A stretch of 64,000 nucleotides of DNA from Hydractinia symbiolongicarpus. Lineage: Eukaryota > Cnidaria > Hydrozoa > Anthoathecata > Hydractiniidae. This document shows, in pieces, positions 11,458-22,349 of this stretch. Position 1 is the stretch's first letter, and the number at the start of each line of letters is the position of its first letter. The DNA lies in contig NC_079879.1 of NCBI RefSeq assembly GCF_029227915.1, forward strand, positions 13,952,001 through 14,016,000, read 5' to 3'. Both the position numbers and the translations under genes were made by a program. The notes under the pieces were generated by a model. It had not been told where the DNA came from. It was given only the letters and a program-made list of their open reading frames with translations, and did no database searches.

Positions 11458-12048
11458 GGGGGTGTTCATATGGAAAAAAAACAGCATAGCAAACCAGGGG
11501 TCTAGGTTGCCCAAGATCCCGTCTCAATGGTATATTTTTTGCGCTTTGCGTTTATATATAAAAAAGCCCCCCCCCCCCCCCCCCAACCGGGATCTCGCCA
11601 CAATGGTATCGGGATCTCGTTTAAGCGGTTTGTTTTTCCCACATGAACGCAATTTTTTAATTCAGACCGGCTAACCAGGCCGACTTTTTTGTTTTTGTAC
11701 ATGATTAAAGTTATTTTACAATTTTTACAATACAACAGTTATTTTGCCACAAATAAAGAAGGCACTCTTTTTTCAATTGTTATAACTATAAGTGAAAATA
11801 ATGTTATATGCATGGAGAACAATAAATATAAAACACTCCAGATGAGTAACATTATCATAAAATTTTATTGTGTTTTTTTTGTTTTCACAAAATAAGCGTT
11901 ATTTGTTATCCACTCTCATGGATTTTTGTGATTTTTTCAGTCCGCCTAACCGTGCCAGCTTGCCTTAATTGAACTTAAAAAAAATATCAGCCCGCCTAAC
12001 CGAGCCAGCCCGGTTAACCAGGCTGGCTCGCATCATATGAACAGCCCC
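11458..12048. mobile_element. Non-autonomous element with GGGGTGTTCATATG ends
   Basis: GGGGGTGTTCATATG at 11458-11472 is mirrored by CATATGAACAGCCCC at 12034-12048. The interior carries a run of about 18 C (around 11568-11585), GGGATCTCG motifs, and repeats of the phrase CCGCCTAACCG or GGTTAACCAGGC. A 30-bp near-perfect palindrome at 12001-12030 (arms CGAGCCAGCC and GGCTGGCTCG) lies just inside the right end. No clear target duplication is visible. Confidence 0.55.
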
Positions 12049-12611
12049 TGAGGCACGCAAAGTCAAGAAAGTTCCTTAGTGAATATTCAACTTCTAGTCT
12101 GCCGGTTTTTGAGCATACCAAACGAGTATCTCTCGTATAAACAAAAACGACAACAAAAATTTGTAGACACGAGTCAATGAATATCAGAGATTGTTTTTCA
12201 AAAAAAACACGGAATAGCTTAGTGGAAGTACATAAAAGTCTTCGAGTCAAAACTAAGTACAAGCTTACCTTTCTGATATTCATAACATAAAAATTATAAC
12301 TTTGTACATTGGCTAGATTTTTTTTAACGACACTACGAATAACTGAAGCTGAATAGCATCCCAAAGGCGATATTCTTGCGTCTTTTACAAAACTTATGCT
12401 AAAATTTCTTATTTTTTACGTTCTCTTTTGATAAATATGATTTGTTTTTTAACTCTGCTTTTTCCATCGCCAACACGCCACCATTTCTTATATTTATGCC
12501 TTGATTATTCGCCTCTTCGTGGTCGCACGTTCAATTAAAACACATGCAAAATTTTGCTGCCTAAACTAAACACTCATACTTTGCTTCGCAGTATGACTAA
12601 AAAAGGCAAGA

Positions 12612-12631
12612 ACCCCTGGGGACGAGGTTGC
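12612..12631 (-). repeat. Solitary CCTCG-type transposon end
   Basis: AACCCCTGGGGACGAGGTTG is the inverse of the terminus at 2168 and matches the right end of the 36770-40087 element. No nearby partner is seen. Confidence 0.5.
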
Positions 12632-12677
12632 GTATTTTGTCTGTGTGTTTAAAATGACCGCACTCCAGCTTTACTTT

Positions 12678-12765
12678 AAACCCCCGTCTGAGTAATTTCA
12701 TTACTTCATGTTAACAGGCGGAAAAAATGCACGAAATACCGATGCGAGAAATTTTTACGACGGGT
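12678..12765 (+). repeat. Dispersed repeat, copy 1 (second at 28139-28223)
   Basis: AACCCCCGTCTGAGTAATTTC, then ACTTCATG and TTAACAGG, then ATGCACGAA, aligns with 28139-28223 (AACCCCCATCCAAGTAAATTT, then CTAACAGGGCGG, then ATGCACGAATT). It is diverged and non-coding. Confidence 0.55.
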
Positions 12766-13876
12766 GGAAATGTTTACAACTAGTCTTAATAATAATGACC
12801 GTATTCTGTCTGTTTGTCAGCCAAAACCGGATCTTGCTAATCCACGCACAAAATCTTTAAGCTACAAATAATAAATACAATATATTTTTGTCGAATTGTC
12901 TGCGACAGGCAAATTTCCGTCGATTTTTCACGGGCATATAGTTTATTATAATACATTACCGAAAATTGTTTTTTTTGTTGAATAATTAACGCCTACAAAT
13001 TAGATGGTCTGATTTCTGGTTTATTCTAAGAATCTGTAATAATACAACTCTTTGGCCGTCTAGACTCACCACTACTGACGCCCAGACCATATTCTATTTT
13101 TTTCAACACTTGTGTACATATTATTCGTAAGATATATTGCTAACACAGCTAAAAAAAATCGCGCTTTCTGTCTTTTACTATTGAAACCTGACACTAGGAC
13201 AATGTAAACACAAAAGTAACATATTATATGGCTAATGAATATATAAATGAATAAAATATCTTTGTAGTCTTAAATGAATATAGGATTAGTTGCTAAAAAA
13301 TAACATGCCCACATTTTATCGTTGCCTTCACATTTATTCAGTTGTTCGACACTTTAACAACGACTTCACGCCTTAACATGTGCGCCACATTTATGCAGTT
13401 AATCCACACCTCGCCTTTATTTTTGTATAAGCTAAAAAGTCGCCCCACTTAGACCGCCGCTCCCCACTGAGGTATCGGTGACCGGACGGCATCTTTATGT
13501 TCATGTGTTTATGTTGTTATTATTTGCAAAAGAAGTATCAAGATTGCTGAATGTGCTACCTCATTAGGTAGGTAACGGAAAGAGAGGCTTACAGTGTTAT
13601 TTTTTATCACCAAAAGATAAATCTAATTATTTTTATAATATATATTTTATTGTCCGTTTGAAGCGATTGAAATTGCCGTAAGAACAAATAATTTTTCCTG
13701 ATGATGGTGCAGGGTGAGTCTAATTTAGGCAATGCATCAAGCAGAATGGAATCACGCACGGTATAAATCATTTTTATGTGCTTTTATGTGCGTTAAATTT
13801 TAAATTTGTTGTTGTCAATGCCTTGTCTATGAGTTCCCTCAAGAGAGCCATATTTGATATGAAATTTACAGTCAGA

Positions 13877-15507
13877 ATAGTTGAAATACCGGCTACCGAA
13901 ACATTATCTGCAAAGTGCATGGGGAGCAACGGTTTTAAGTGAAGTGACTGTTTGACTTATGAAAAGTTGGAGGCGAAGTGTAGAACAACTGTTTGAAAGC
14001 GATTGGTTGTGCGTGAGTGGAGCGACTGTTTACGAAAAAAACAAGAACGCGTCTTCGTCGTCGTGTCGTGTAAACTATAATTGGCGAAATAGTCCATTTG
14101 GTAATAGTACAAAAGAATACAATTGCCATTGAGAAAAGACGACCTCGCGATATTTTGTTCTACGATTAAAATTCATATAATATTCTAGATTCTAGAGACG
14201 AGACGAAGATGTATTTGGAGCCGTTGGTGTTGGACATGGTTTTTTGCTTATATAAACATACTTTTTAATTGAAATTTCTTTAAAGCTTTATGTTGTTGTC
14301 TCCATCTTCTCTTAAACTTCATGATGGATATTTACTTGCGAAGATTACTGCTGTGAGTAGGGGTATTAATACACATTAAACACGGGTACACAACGGTATG
14401 GTTTCAGTACACAAATTGTTACAGCTACGTACAACATATTGACAGCTGTCATTGGTGGTTTCTTTAGATGGTCTGATATTAATAGCAGAGTTTCGAATTT
14501 CCATACTTCTATGCATTTTTGTAGAAAATGGTTTCTCGATAACTGAATTAAATTAAGTAAAATCTTACGACAATCATCCTAATTTTGTTGCCGATTGATT
14601 CCAAATATTACTGACTAGTCGATAAGGCCCGTTGAGAAATCCACTGAGGCAGAATAAAAATTTTGATGACGTCAGCAACCCATCAACAAAAAAAAATAGA
14701 ACTTTGTTTTCACGTTTCCTCTATTGTGTAGAGCTTAAATTGCTGATCAAGAAAATGTATATGTTTTGTGGTTTTGATGAGCGGTTATTGAGATATAAGG
14801 GTTTAAAAATTTTGCTGACGTCAGGAATGGCCTTACAAAATTCTACACCTATCGCCTTCATCGTACAGATCTGGAAACGCCGATCAAGAAAATGTATAGG
14901 ATCATGTGCTTTTGACAAACGGTTGCAGAGATATGAAGGTTTAAAGGTTTTTTGATGACGTCATCAACCCGTCCATACCGAAACGGATTCGGGGACCCAG
15001 GTTTGGGAAAATTGCTCAAATTTGTCTTAGGTTATTTGAACGAGTTGAGCATTTAAAGAGAGCACACGTGTTCTTGATTTCCATCGCCGCTATGCGGGAC
15101 GGAATCTTTAAAATCGCCTGATGGGAGATAGATATATATATATAGATATATAGATATATAGATATATAGATATATAGATATATAGATATATAGATATATA
15201 GATATAGATAGAGAGAGACAGCACAGAGCCCGGACGCTGTTAAGTTTTTGTCCAGGCTAAACGCTCGGAAAATTCCATTTTTTCAAAAACCAATGAAGAT
15301 GCTTTATTTTAATCTCTGTCAATTAAATGACCAATCTTAACAGAGAGTGTACTCTTCGTGTGGCAAGAACATTTCGTGTGCGTCCATGACTAAAAGTGCT
15401 TAAATTTGTGCCTCCAACTTTTCATAAGTCAAACAGTCACTTCACTTAAAACCGTTGCTCCTCATGCACTTTGCAGATAATGTTTCGGTAGCCGGTATTT
15501 CAACTAT
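13877..15507. repeat. 98-bp inverted repeats enclosing 1.4 kb
   Basis: The left arm 13877-13974 (ATAGTTGAAATACCGGCTAC to GTTGGAGGC) is the reverse complement of 15410-15507, with one mismatch over 98 bp. The enclosed DNA holds a truncated Helitron-like copy (14615 to about 15045), a GATATA microsatellite (15125-15205) and a GGAATCTTTAAAATCGC-type repeat, but no gene. It could be a foldback element or a pair created by local inversion. Confidence 0.75.
14615..15045 (-). mobile_element. Truncated Helitron-like copy
   Basis: On the plus strand it starts A|CTAGTCGATAAGGCCCG, the inverse of a Helitron 3' terminus. It then shares the body of the 20548-21053 element: GATGACGTCAGCAA, AAGAAAATGTATA, ATTCGGGGACCCAGG. 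The opposite end (TATATAGA) is missing, so it is truncated. The terminal hairpin is degraded. Confidence 0.6.
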
Positions 15508-16160
15508 CCTGCCTTGCGTAGTTCTTCCATGACTGGACACTCAACTCCTGTTCTTATGGGAAAAAAGAGGGCTAAAAATAACTTCCAAATGACACTTTGT
15601 GGGACTACTTCTATCAGATAAAAAGATATATATATTCGCACAGGATTTTTTAATATTTTTTGCAGAAAAGTTGTTGAAACGTGACAAAAGTTTATTGTTG
15701 CTTGCACTGAGCAGTCGGTGAACTGATAATTAACCTGTAACAATATATAGTTAGCCGATGCAGGATAATTACATACTACGCCTAATATAATTAGCTGTTA
15801 AAAGCTTCTTTGTGTTCTTTACAGATAAGTGCGTCTTTTCCATGTTTTTTCTTGAAATCAGAATAGTTTTGTTGTTTAATAATATAGACGACATATGTAC
15901 TGCTAGCTACAGTAAAATTATATCTTTTTGCAAAATCGTTTCTTGTTCTTTTTCTTGGTTTTAATTGAAGCGCAACTTTATGTTGATCTAGATAAATATA
16001 GATGGCTATTGGGAGATCGATAACGAAGAAAAGTGAAAATTTAAGTAAAAAGAAATTATATCGTATAAGTAGCTGTATAAGCGGCTAATTATACTGTACG
16101 CACCGCATATATAATTATTCTGCATAGATAAATAGAATGTCTGTATATTTTATATGGCTA
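15508..16160. other. Non-coding, no gene seen
   Basis: AT-rich DNA with no credible frame, repeat or RNA gene that I can support. Confidence 0.35.
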
Positions 16161-16189
16161 GCCTTACAAATCCTGTCTATTATTTCCAG

Positions 16190-16329
16190 GAAAGGTCATA
16201 GGGAAATAGGGAGTCCTAGTCCAGGGCTATGGTAGCATTCACTCATCAATATTGAATTGACGCCAAGAGGAATCGAACCCTGTTCTTCCGCACAAAGTGC
16301 CAGAGTTATAACCACCAAGCTATGGCGCC
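16190..16329 (-). repeat. tRNA-derived SINE
   Basis: Read on the minus strand, 16329-16259 looks like a tRNA head. GGCGCCA can pair with the closing TGGCGTC. TAGCTTGGTGGTTATAAC resembles an A box, and GGTTCGATTCC is a textbook B box. The D and anticodon stems do not pair properly, so it is not a working tRNA gene. A non-tRNA body continues past 16259 (ATTGATGAGTGAATGC, then CCCTGGACTAGG), as in Pol III SINEs. The tail end is uncertain. Confidence 0.65.
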
Positions 16330-16834
16330 ATTAAAAACGGCTAACTATTCTGTTACTGGCTAATTGTCAGTTATCCTTGTGCCTAATTTGCTTGAAAATC
16401 TTTCTTGAGATCAACCCAAAGTATCACAAAATATTTTTTCTAAGATTTCTTAGAAATGACTTGATTTTTAAAAATCTCACGAAATATACCTGTGCATCAC
16501 ATCGCATGGATTTGTATCTTTGTATTAAATTCCCTTTTTAAATCAAAGAGGTAAAGAGAGGTTAAAAAAGAGACAATATTTAAACAACCTGGTTTTAATG
16601 CAGTTTATGATAAAATTGTATTCTTGTTTCTTATTTTTAAAACGTACTTTCTTTTTCAGATCAGCTGTTATCAAACCATGCACCGTCAGCATTTTCAAAA
16701 AATTTTCAACAAGAGAGTAAATTTTGAAGGCCTAAATACTGAAATGCTAATGTATTTATTGCTGAATTAATTAACAATGAACTACTTCATCATTCAAATT
16801 GAGCTCGTTCAGAAGTTATTATATTCGAATGGTC

Positions 16835-19800
16835 AAGTTTCTACATAGCAAGATTTGTATTCAAAGGCATAGAACAGAAGTATGAAGGTCTCCACCAAAA
16901 AGTAGAAGATCAAAAAGAGAGTTTGGAATTCACACAGGACAATTTGATAGACCAAAAAATAAATAACATTGCAAAGGAAGTAAATGAAAATATAAAGGTT
17001 CTTAATGACGAATTTAAAGGAAGTTTTGCCACCTATGAAGTTGTATTGGCCGAACAAACGCAAGAAATACATGTGTTAAAGGAGAAGCTACGTGTTTTTG
17101 GAGGACAGAAACCGAAGCTAATTCTCTAAATTTCTCTATTTTGAATGTGAATATTCGAAGTATCGAAAAAAACTTTGAAGATTTTAAATCGTTATTTCCT
17201 ACTTTAAGTTTTAATTTTAAGGTCATTTGCTTTACTGAAACCTGGTGTAAGGAAAGGGATATAGAGCAAGAATCTAACTTTCAAATTTCAGGATATACTT
17301 CAGTACATCAGCCACGTGTTGGTAAAAAACATGGTGGAGGTGTATGTGTCTGTATTCATAATTCACTAAACTATAAAACAATTGAAAACTTGAGTCTTAA
17401 CAATGGCGATTGTGAGTCATTAAGCATTGAGATAATGAGCAAAGAAAAAAACATAATTGTTACCACAATGTATAGACCACCAGCTGGCACATTAAAATAG
17501 TTCAAAGATCATTTAATAACACACTTACAAAGACTAACCGCACGTTTACATAGTTGGTGATTTAAATTTAAACATTTTGCATGATAATTCTAACACATGC
17601 GTCAAAGAATTTGTGGATACTATTCTTCAATATAATATAATAAGTAGATATACAATAGGTAAACATAGGTTATTGAGATTTATTAACCCGAGGTGATTTA
17701 TATTCAACGACGGGCAGCGGAGTTGAATATAATATCACAGGGTTAATAAATCCAATAACCTATGTTTACCTATTTATATATGTTGTATTATATACCCAAA
17801 AGAGATTTGTTTGTTTTGATGTTTTTGTAAAAAGAATTTTCTCGACAAAAAAGTTCCCGCCATTTCACGTGTTTGGAAATCGACCAATCAGAAAACGGAC
17901 CACTAAAAAACAACCAATCACAGTTAATTACGATAAAAATTAATGAGGCGGAAAGGATAAAATCAAAACATGCGTTTACGAATGTTTTGTCAAAACTATT
18001 GTTACGTCACAAGCGTTGAATAATACGGGTGGAATACGATTATTTATTCAATGGCTGTTTTTGCTTACGGGTATATAATAATACCAACAATTAATAAACC
18101 AACCAGAGTTACCAAAAAATTCAGCTACAATAATTGATAATATTTTAACAAATAATTTCAGCAATAATAAACTAGATACTGGCATAATAAGAACTGATTT
18201 GACTGACCATTTTTTAACTTTTTTACAAACTGACAGTTCGTCAAGTCCAAGTACAACTAAAACCCCAACGACTTCTTTTATTTATAAAAGAGCATTCAAT
18301 GAACACTCTATGATTCAATTTCGGAACTTACTTTCACAATTAGACTGGGAGTTAGTCATGCAAAGCGAAGATGCTAATAGCGCGTATGAGTTATTTTTAA
18401 AATATTTTTACACGCAGTACGAAAAAGCACTTCCGAAAAGACGTGTAACTGTCAAAAGTAAAAGCCTGTTGAGCCCGTGGATGACAAAAGGACTCATTAT
18501 ATCCTCAAAGAAGAAGCAAAGATTATATGAAAAGTTTTTAAAAAGAAAACATACTCCAATGAAGAGGTACATGGGATACAAAAATTGATTTGAAAAACTA
18601 AAAAAAGTTGCTAAAAAGAATCATTATTCCATTTTACTTGAAAAGTATAGAAATGACACTAAAACAACTTGGAATATTATTAAGTAAATTATTGGTAAAT
18701 TTAAAAATGTCAGCAATGATCTACCTAAATGTTTGATGGGAAAATGATAAATGACACAGCATCTATAGCAAATGGGTTGAACGATTTTTTTGTAAACATT
18801 GGTTTAAGCCTAAGGTATGACAGTGGGATGGAGGAATATAATTTAACAATGGCCGAACTGAATACTGCTTTTAACAGCTTGCAAGGCAACAAAAGTGCTG
18901 GTATTGATGAAATAAGTGTGTTTGATCTGATTAAGCTTCCCCTTTTTCATGTATTTAATCTATCTTTAACACAGGGAACTGTACCCGAAAAATTAAAAAT
19001 TGCTCGAATAACACCAATATTTAAATCAGGAGATCGCACCAATCTTACTAATTATAGACCTATCTCAGTACTACCTTGTTTTTCTAAAATTTTAGAACGC
19101 ATTATGTACAATAGAATTTACAAATGTTGATAATGATATGTTGTACATAAAGCAATTTGGGTTTCAAAAAGGACATTCTACAGATCACGCTGTAAGCGAA
19201 CTGGTAAATAAGATTTCAGAAAGTTTTAATAAAAATATGTTTACACTTGGGGTGTTCATTGATCTTTCAAAACCATTTGATACCGTGAAACACAAAATTT
19301 TACTATCAAAGTTGCAGTATTACGGAGTACAGGACTCAAACTTACTTTGGTTTAAAGACTATCTTACAGACAGAAAACAATGTATTTCTCACGGTAATCA
19401 TACGACTGAACTCAAAAATGTGAAATGTGGAGTTCCACAGGGCTCGATACTTGGACCGCTCCTTTTTTTAATATATGTTAATGATTTTCCTTATGCATCG
19501 ACACTTATAAACTTTATTCTTTTTGCAGATGATACTAAATTATTCTACGCTCACAAAGATATAAAAACACTCTTTACTACGGTGAAAAAAGAACTGAGTA
19601 GTATTAATGAATGGTTTAAAGCAAACAAACTGTCCCTAAATGTAAATAAAACAAAATATACGCTATTCTGCAAAAAGTCTAAATGAGACGACTTGCCATT
19701 GAAACTTCCAGATCTATGTATGAATGAAATTAGCATAAAAAGGGAAAGCTCTTTAAATTTTTTAGGTGTTCTTATTGACGAAAACCTGTCTTGGGAAATC

Positions 19801-20310
19801 CATATACAAACAGTAGAGAATAAGATTTCGAAAAATATTCGAATATTATACAAAGCGAAGCCATTACTAAATTTTTATTGTCTTAAAAATTTATACTTTT
19901 CATTTATTCACAGCTACTTTACATATTGTAACATTGTCTGGGCTAGCACTAATCATTCTAAACTTACAAAAATTTACAGTAAACAGAAGCACGCATGTCG
20001 TATAATATTTGACAAGGACAGATACACCACAGCAGAACCGTTATTAAGAAAAATAAGGGCCTTGAGTATCTATAAATTGAACATACGCAAGGTTTTGTTA
20101 TTCATGCATAAAATTAGATATGGCATTGCACCCAAGGCCTTCATAAATCAGTTTCTGCAAATGAAAGACAGGTATGACACAAGATATTCAATAAACAATT
20201 TTAACATTCCAAAGACCTTTCTAGTGACCACTCGATACTCCTTATCTTCAAACAAACATGTACAAAAAAAATATTCTGACGAAATATATACATACATACA
20301 TACATACATA
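16835..20310 (+). pseudogene. Jockey/CR1-like LINE, broken, with internal insertion
   Basis: A non-LTR retrotransposon. 16850-17129 encodes a coiled-coil stretch (YEGLHQKVEDQKESLEF, EIHVLKEKLRVFG). The AP endonuclease starts near 17138: NVNIRSIEKN, CFTETWC, TTMYRPPAG and GDLNLNIL (about 17560). After an insertion at 17643-18077 it resumes with PTINKPTRVTK and TDHFLTF. The RT domain shows NYRPISVLPCFSKILER, GFQKGHSTDHAV, FIDLSKPFDTV, GVPQGSILGPLL and FADDTKLF (about 19530), then the C-terminal SWEIHIQTVENKISKN region. Stops at 17498, 18586, 18685, 19128 and 19684 and a frameshift near 17560 inactivate it. The copy ends in an (ACAT)n tail at 20290-20310, typical of a LINE 3' end. Confidence 0.85.
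17643..18077. mobile_element. Small DNA element inserted in the LINE endonuclease
   Basis: The LINE reading frame reads LQYNII up to 17642 and continues with PTINKPT at 18084. The intervening DNA is therefore a clean insertion, bounded by ATAATA on both sides. It contains a near-perfect inverted repeat: AGGTAAACATAGGTTATTG around 17660 against CAATAACCTATGTTTACCT around 17752-17770. A second pair, ATTATATACCC near 17790 and GGGTATATAATA at 18069-18080, may mark a nested unit. It has no coding capacity. Confidence 0.7.
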
Positions 20311-20535
20311 GGTGGTCCCTAGTTACCTACGCGGTGAAAAATCATTGACGTCACCACCTCGCTCCCAAGTTATTTGGCCTCAAAGTTTTAGGTGCACTGT
20401 AATGGCTTCATTAATTTAATATAGGATATTGACGTCGCGCCGTAACGTCAGAAAATTTAACATATTAGACTTGCATTTTTCGGCAACATCAAAGGAAAAT
20501 TAGCACATCCACTTTGCCTGTTACAAACAGACAGA
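20311..20535 (+). repeat. Dispersed repeat B, copy 1
   Basis: GGTGGTCCCTAGTTACCTAC, then GCGGTGAAAAATCATTGACG, and on to CCACTTTGCCTGTTA. It is about nine-tenths alike to 60473-60725. It directly follows the LINE tail and directly precedes a Helitron-like element. Confidence 0.7.
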
Positions 20536-20547
20536 CACAGTGAGAGA

Positions 20548-21053
20548 CTAGTCGATAAAGCCCGTGGAAAAATCCACTTAGACAGGAAAGCAGTAAAAAT
20601 GAACCGTTATTTAAATTTTGATGACGTCAGCTAGAATCTGTCAAGAGACAAAATATTTTTTTTGGATTTGTTTACTTGTTCCCCTTATTGTGTAGAGCTT
20701 GAATAGCTGATTAAAATAATGTATAGGCTCATTTGTTTTGGACAAACACCTAAGGAAGGAGATATAAGGGTTTAAAAATGTTGCAGACGTCAGCAAAAAC
20801 GAACAAATATGCAAAAAAAAATTTTTTTCAGAAATTTCTATGCCTGTTGCCTTCATCGTATAGATCTTGTAACGCTGATCAAGAAAATGTATAGGATCAT
20901 TGCCTTCTGACAAACGGTTGCAGAGATATTGGGGTTTAGAGGTTTTTTGATGACGTCATCAAGCTGTCCATTCCGAAACGGATTGGGGAACCAGGTTCTG
21001 AAAAATTACCCAAACTGTCACAGAGACACGGAACTAGCGTATTATTATATAGA
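20548..21053 (-). mobile_element. Non-autonomous Helitron-like element, full length
   Basis: Read on the minus strand it begins A|TCTATATAATAATACGC and ends with a GTGGA-TTTT-TCCAC hairpin (20564-20577), 12 nt, then CTAG|T. A TC start, a 3' hairpin, a CTRR end and insertion between A and T are the hallmarks of Helitrons. The body has three GACGTCA-rich patches and no ORF. It is followed at 21059 by a second, truncated copy of the same 3' terminus (to about 21175). Confidence 0.7.
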
Positions 21054-21058
21054 TGTAA

Positions 21059-21175
21059 CTAGTCCAGAAGCCCGTGGAGAAATCTATTTCGGCAAGACAA
21101 AAATGGAGAAGATCCGTTATTTGAATTTCAAGCCCGTACCCGTGAAAAAATCAAACTAGGCAGAAGAACAAAGAA
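21059..21175 (-). mobile_element. Truncated Helitron-like 3' end
   Basis: A|CTAGTCCAGAAGCCCGTGG repeats the inverse of the Helitron-like 3' terminus only 5 bp after the previous copy. A second GCCCGTACCCGTGAAAAAATC follows. The body is missing. Confidence 0.5.
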
Positions 21176-21298
21176 AATTATAGGTTGTTTATTTATTTTA
21201 TTTATTTATTCATACAAGGTGGCTACCGTCAATTTAAAAAATAAACTGCTATCAATGTAGGCCCTGTGTATAAGATAAATAATGATAAAAAATATATA

Positions 21299-21854
21299 CA
21301 GTATACTCCCGATAACTCGAACCCCAATAAATCGAACTTCCAGTGACTCGAACTGTTTTTGAATTCCCGCATCCTCGTCCCCAGGGTCTTGTGGCCCCTG
21401 AGCCGTTATTTCGGAGTGGCCGCTATCAGCTTTATCAACAAGGCAAAATGCCCTGGGAACGAGGTTGGAATTCCTGTTGAGCCTTCACTAATACTGTCTC
21501 ACAAAAATCACTCGATAACTCGAACCCCCGATAACTCGAACATTCGTTAAGTCGAACCGTTTTTCCTCCTGTCCCCTGGACAGAGATTCCCCCGATAACT
21601 CCCGATAATTTGAACTTCAGAGGAAAAATGAAAACAATCTCAGTGAAAAGTGACTACTTTCCGTTCAATAATATAAATTGTTCTTTCAAAGTTGACAAAA
21701 ACTTTCTTGCTAGAATAGAAAAAAAACTTTTAATAACTCGAACTATTTTCACTTATCGTCCAAAGTTCGAGTTATTGAATGCCCCGGTAAGTCGAACATT
21801 CGATAACTCGAATTATTTTTTTGGTCCCTTGGAGGTTCGGCTTATCGGGTACCG
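21299..21854. mobile_element. Pogo/Tigger-like non-autonomous element
   Basis: The element starts TA|CAGTATACTCCCGATAACT and ends GGTTCGGCTTATCGGGTACCG|TA, giving imperfect inverted ends and TA target sites on both sides. The interior repeats GATAACTCGAAC many times in both orientations. It has no transposase. A second, CCTCG-type element (21370-21467) is inserted within it. Confidence 0.7.
21370..21467. mobile_element. 98-bp CCTCG-type mini-element with 9-bp target duplication
   Basis: It starts CATCCTCGTCCCCAGGG and ends CCCTGGGAACGAGGTTG, so the ends are inverted repeats of the type found on the 36770-40087 element. GAATTCCCG at 21361-21369 and GAATTCCTG at 21468-21476 form a 9-bp target duplication with one mismatch. 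A 9-bp duplication is typical of Mutator-like elements. Confidence 0.75.
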
Positions 21855-22040
21855 TATTTATAAATACATAAAAAGACATGTTAATGATTAGTATATACAT
21901 TAAAATCAGGTAGAAAAGATCTTTCTTTCAGCGAACAACGCTGTAGATCTAAATGATTATGATGTAAGACAGGAAGTAGGAACTGTGAAAAAAATAGATT
22001 CATACACTTCTATAGGTGCAGGCCACTAACACACACAGCC

Positions 22041-22277
22041 CATCCTCGATCCAAGGGCCTGTAGCGTTTTTTTGATATTAGGATGAAACGCGTACTAGAA
22101 AGCCACTATGGGTTGTATAAAAAAATCCAGTAACACTTTACAAATTCACGCCACTAAAACACCATCTTTGATCGGAAACGTCACGCATACATTACTTTTC
22201 TCTGCATGCTTAATTTTGGGCGAATTTCTGTCTGTTGTACCAGGGCCTATACGCTATAGGCCCTGGGTTCGAGGTTG
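22041..22277. mobile_element. CCTCG-type mini-element, 237 bp
   Basis: The left end CATCCTCGATCCAAGGGCCT and the right end, inverse of CAACCTCGAACCCAGGGCCT, match over about 25 bp including GTAGCG/ATAGCG. The flanks ACACACACAGCC and ACGCACATAGCC agree at 10 of 12 positions, but not in the 9-bp register, so the target site is ambiguous. Confidence 0.6.
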
Positions 22278-22349
22278 ACGCACATAGCCAAGAAAAAATC
22301 AGAAAAAAGCAAAAACAAAGTTATATAAGAAAACAAAATGCACATGTAA

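Noticed and set aside
16259-16329. tRNA gene on the minus strand
   Set aside because: The A and B boxes are good, but the D and anticodon stems do not pair and a SINE body follows.
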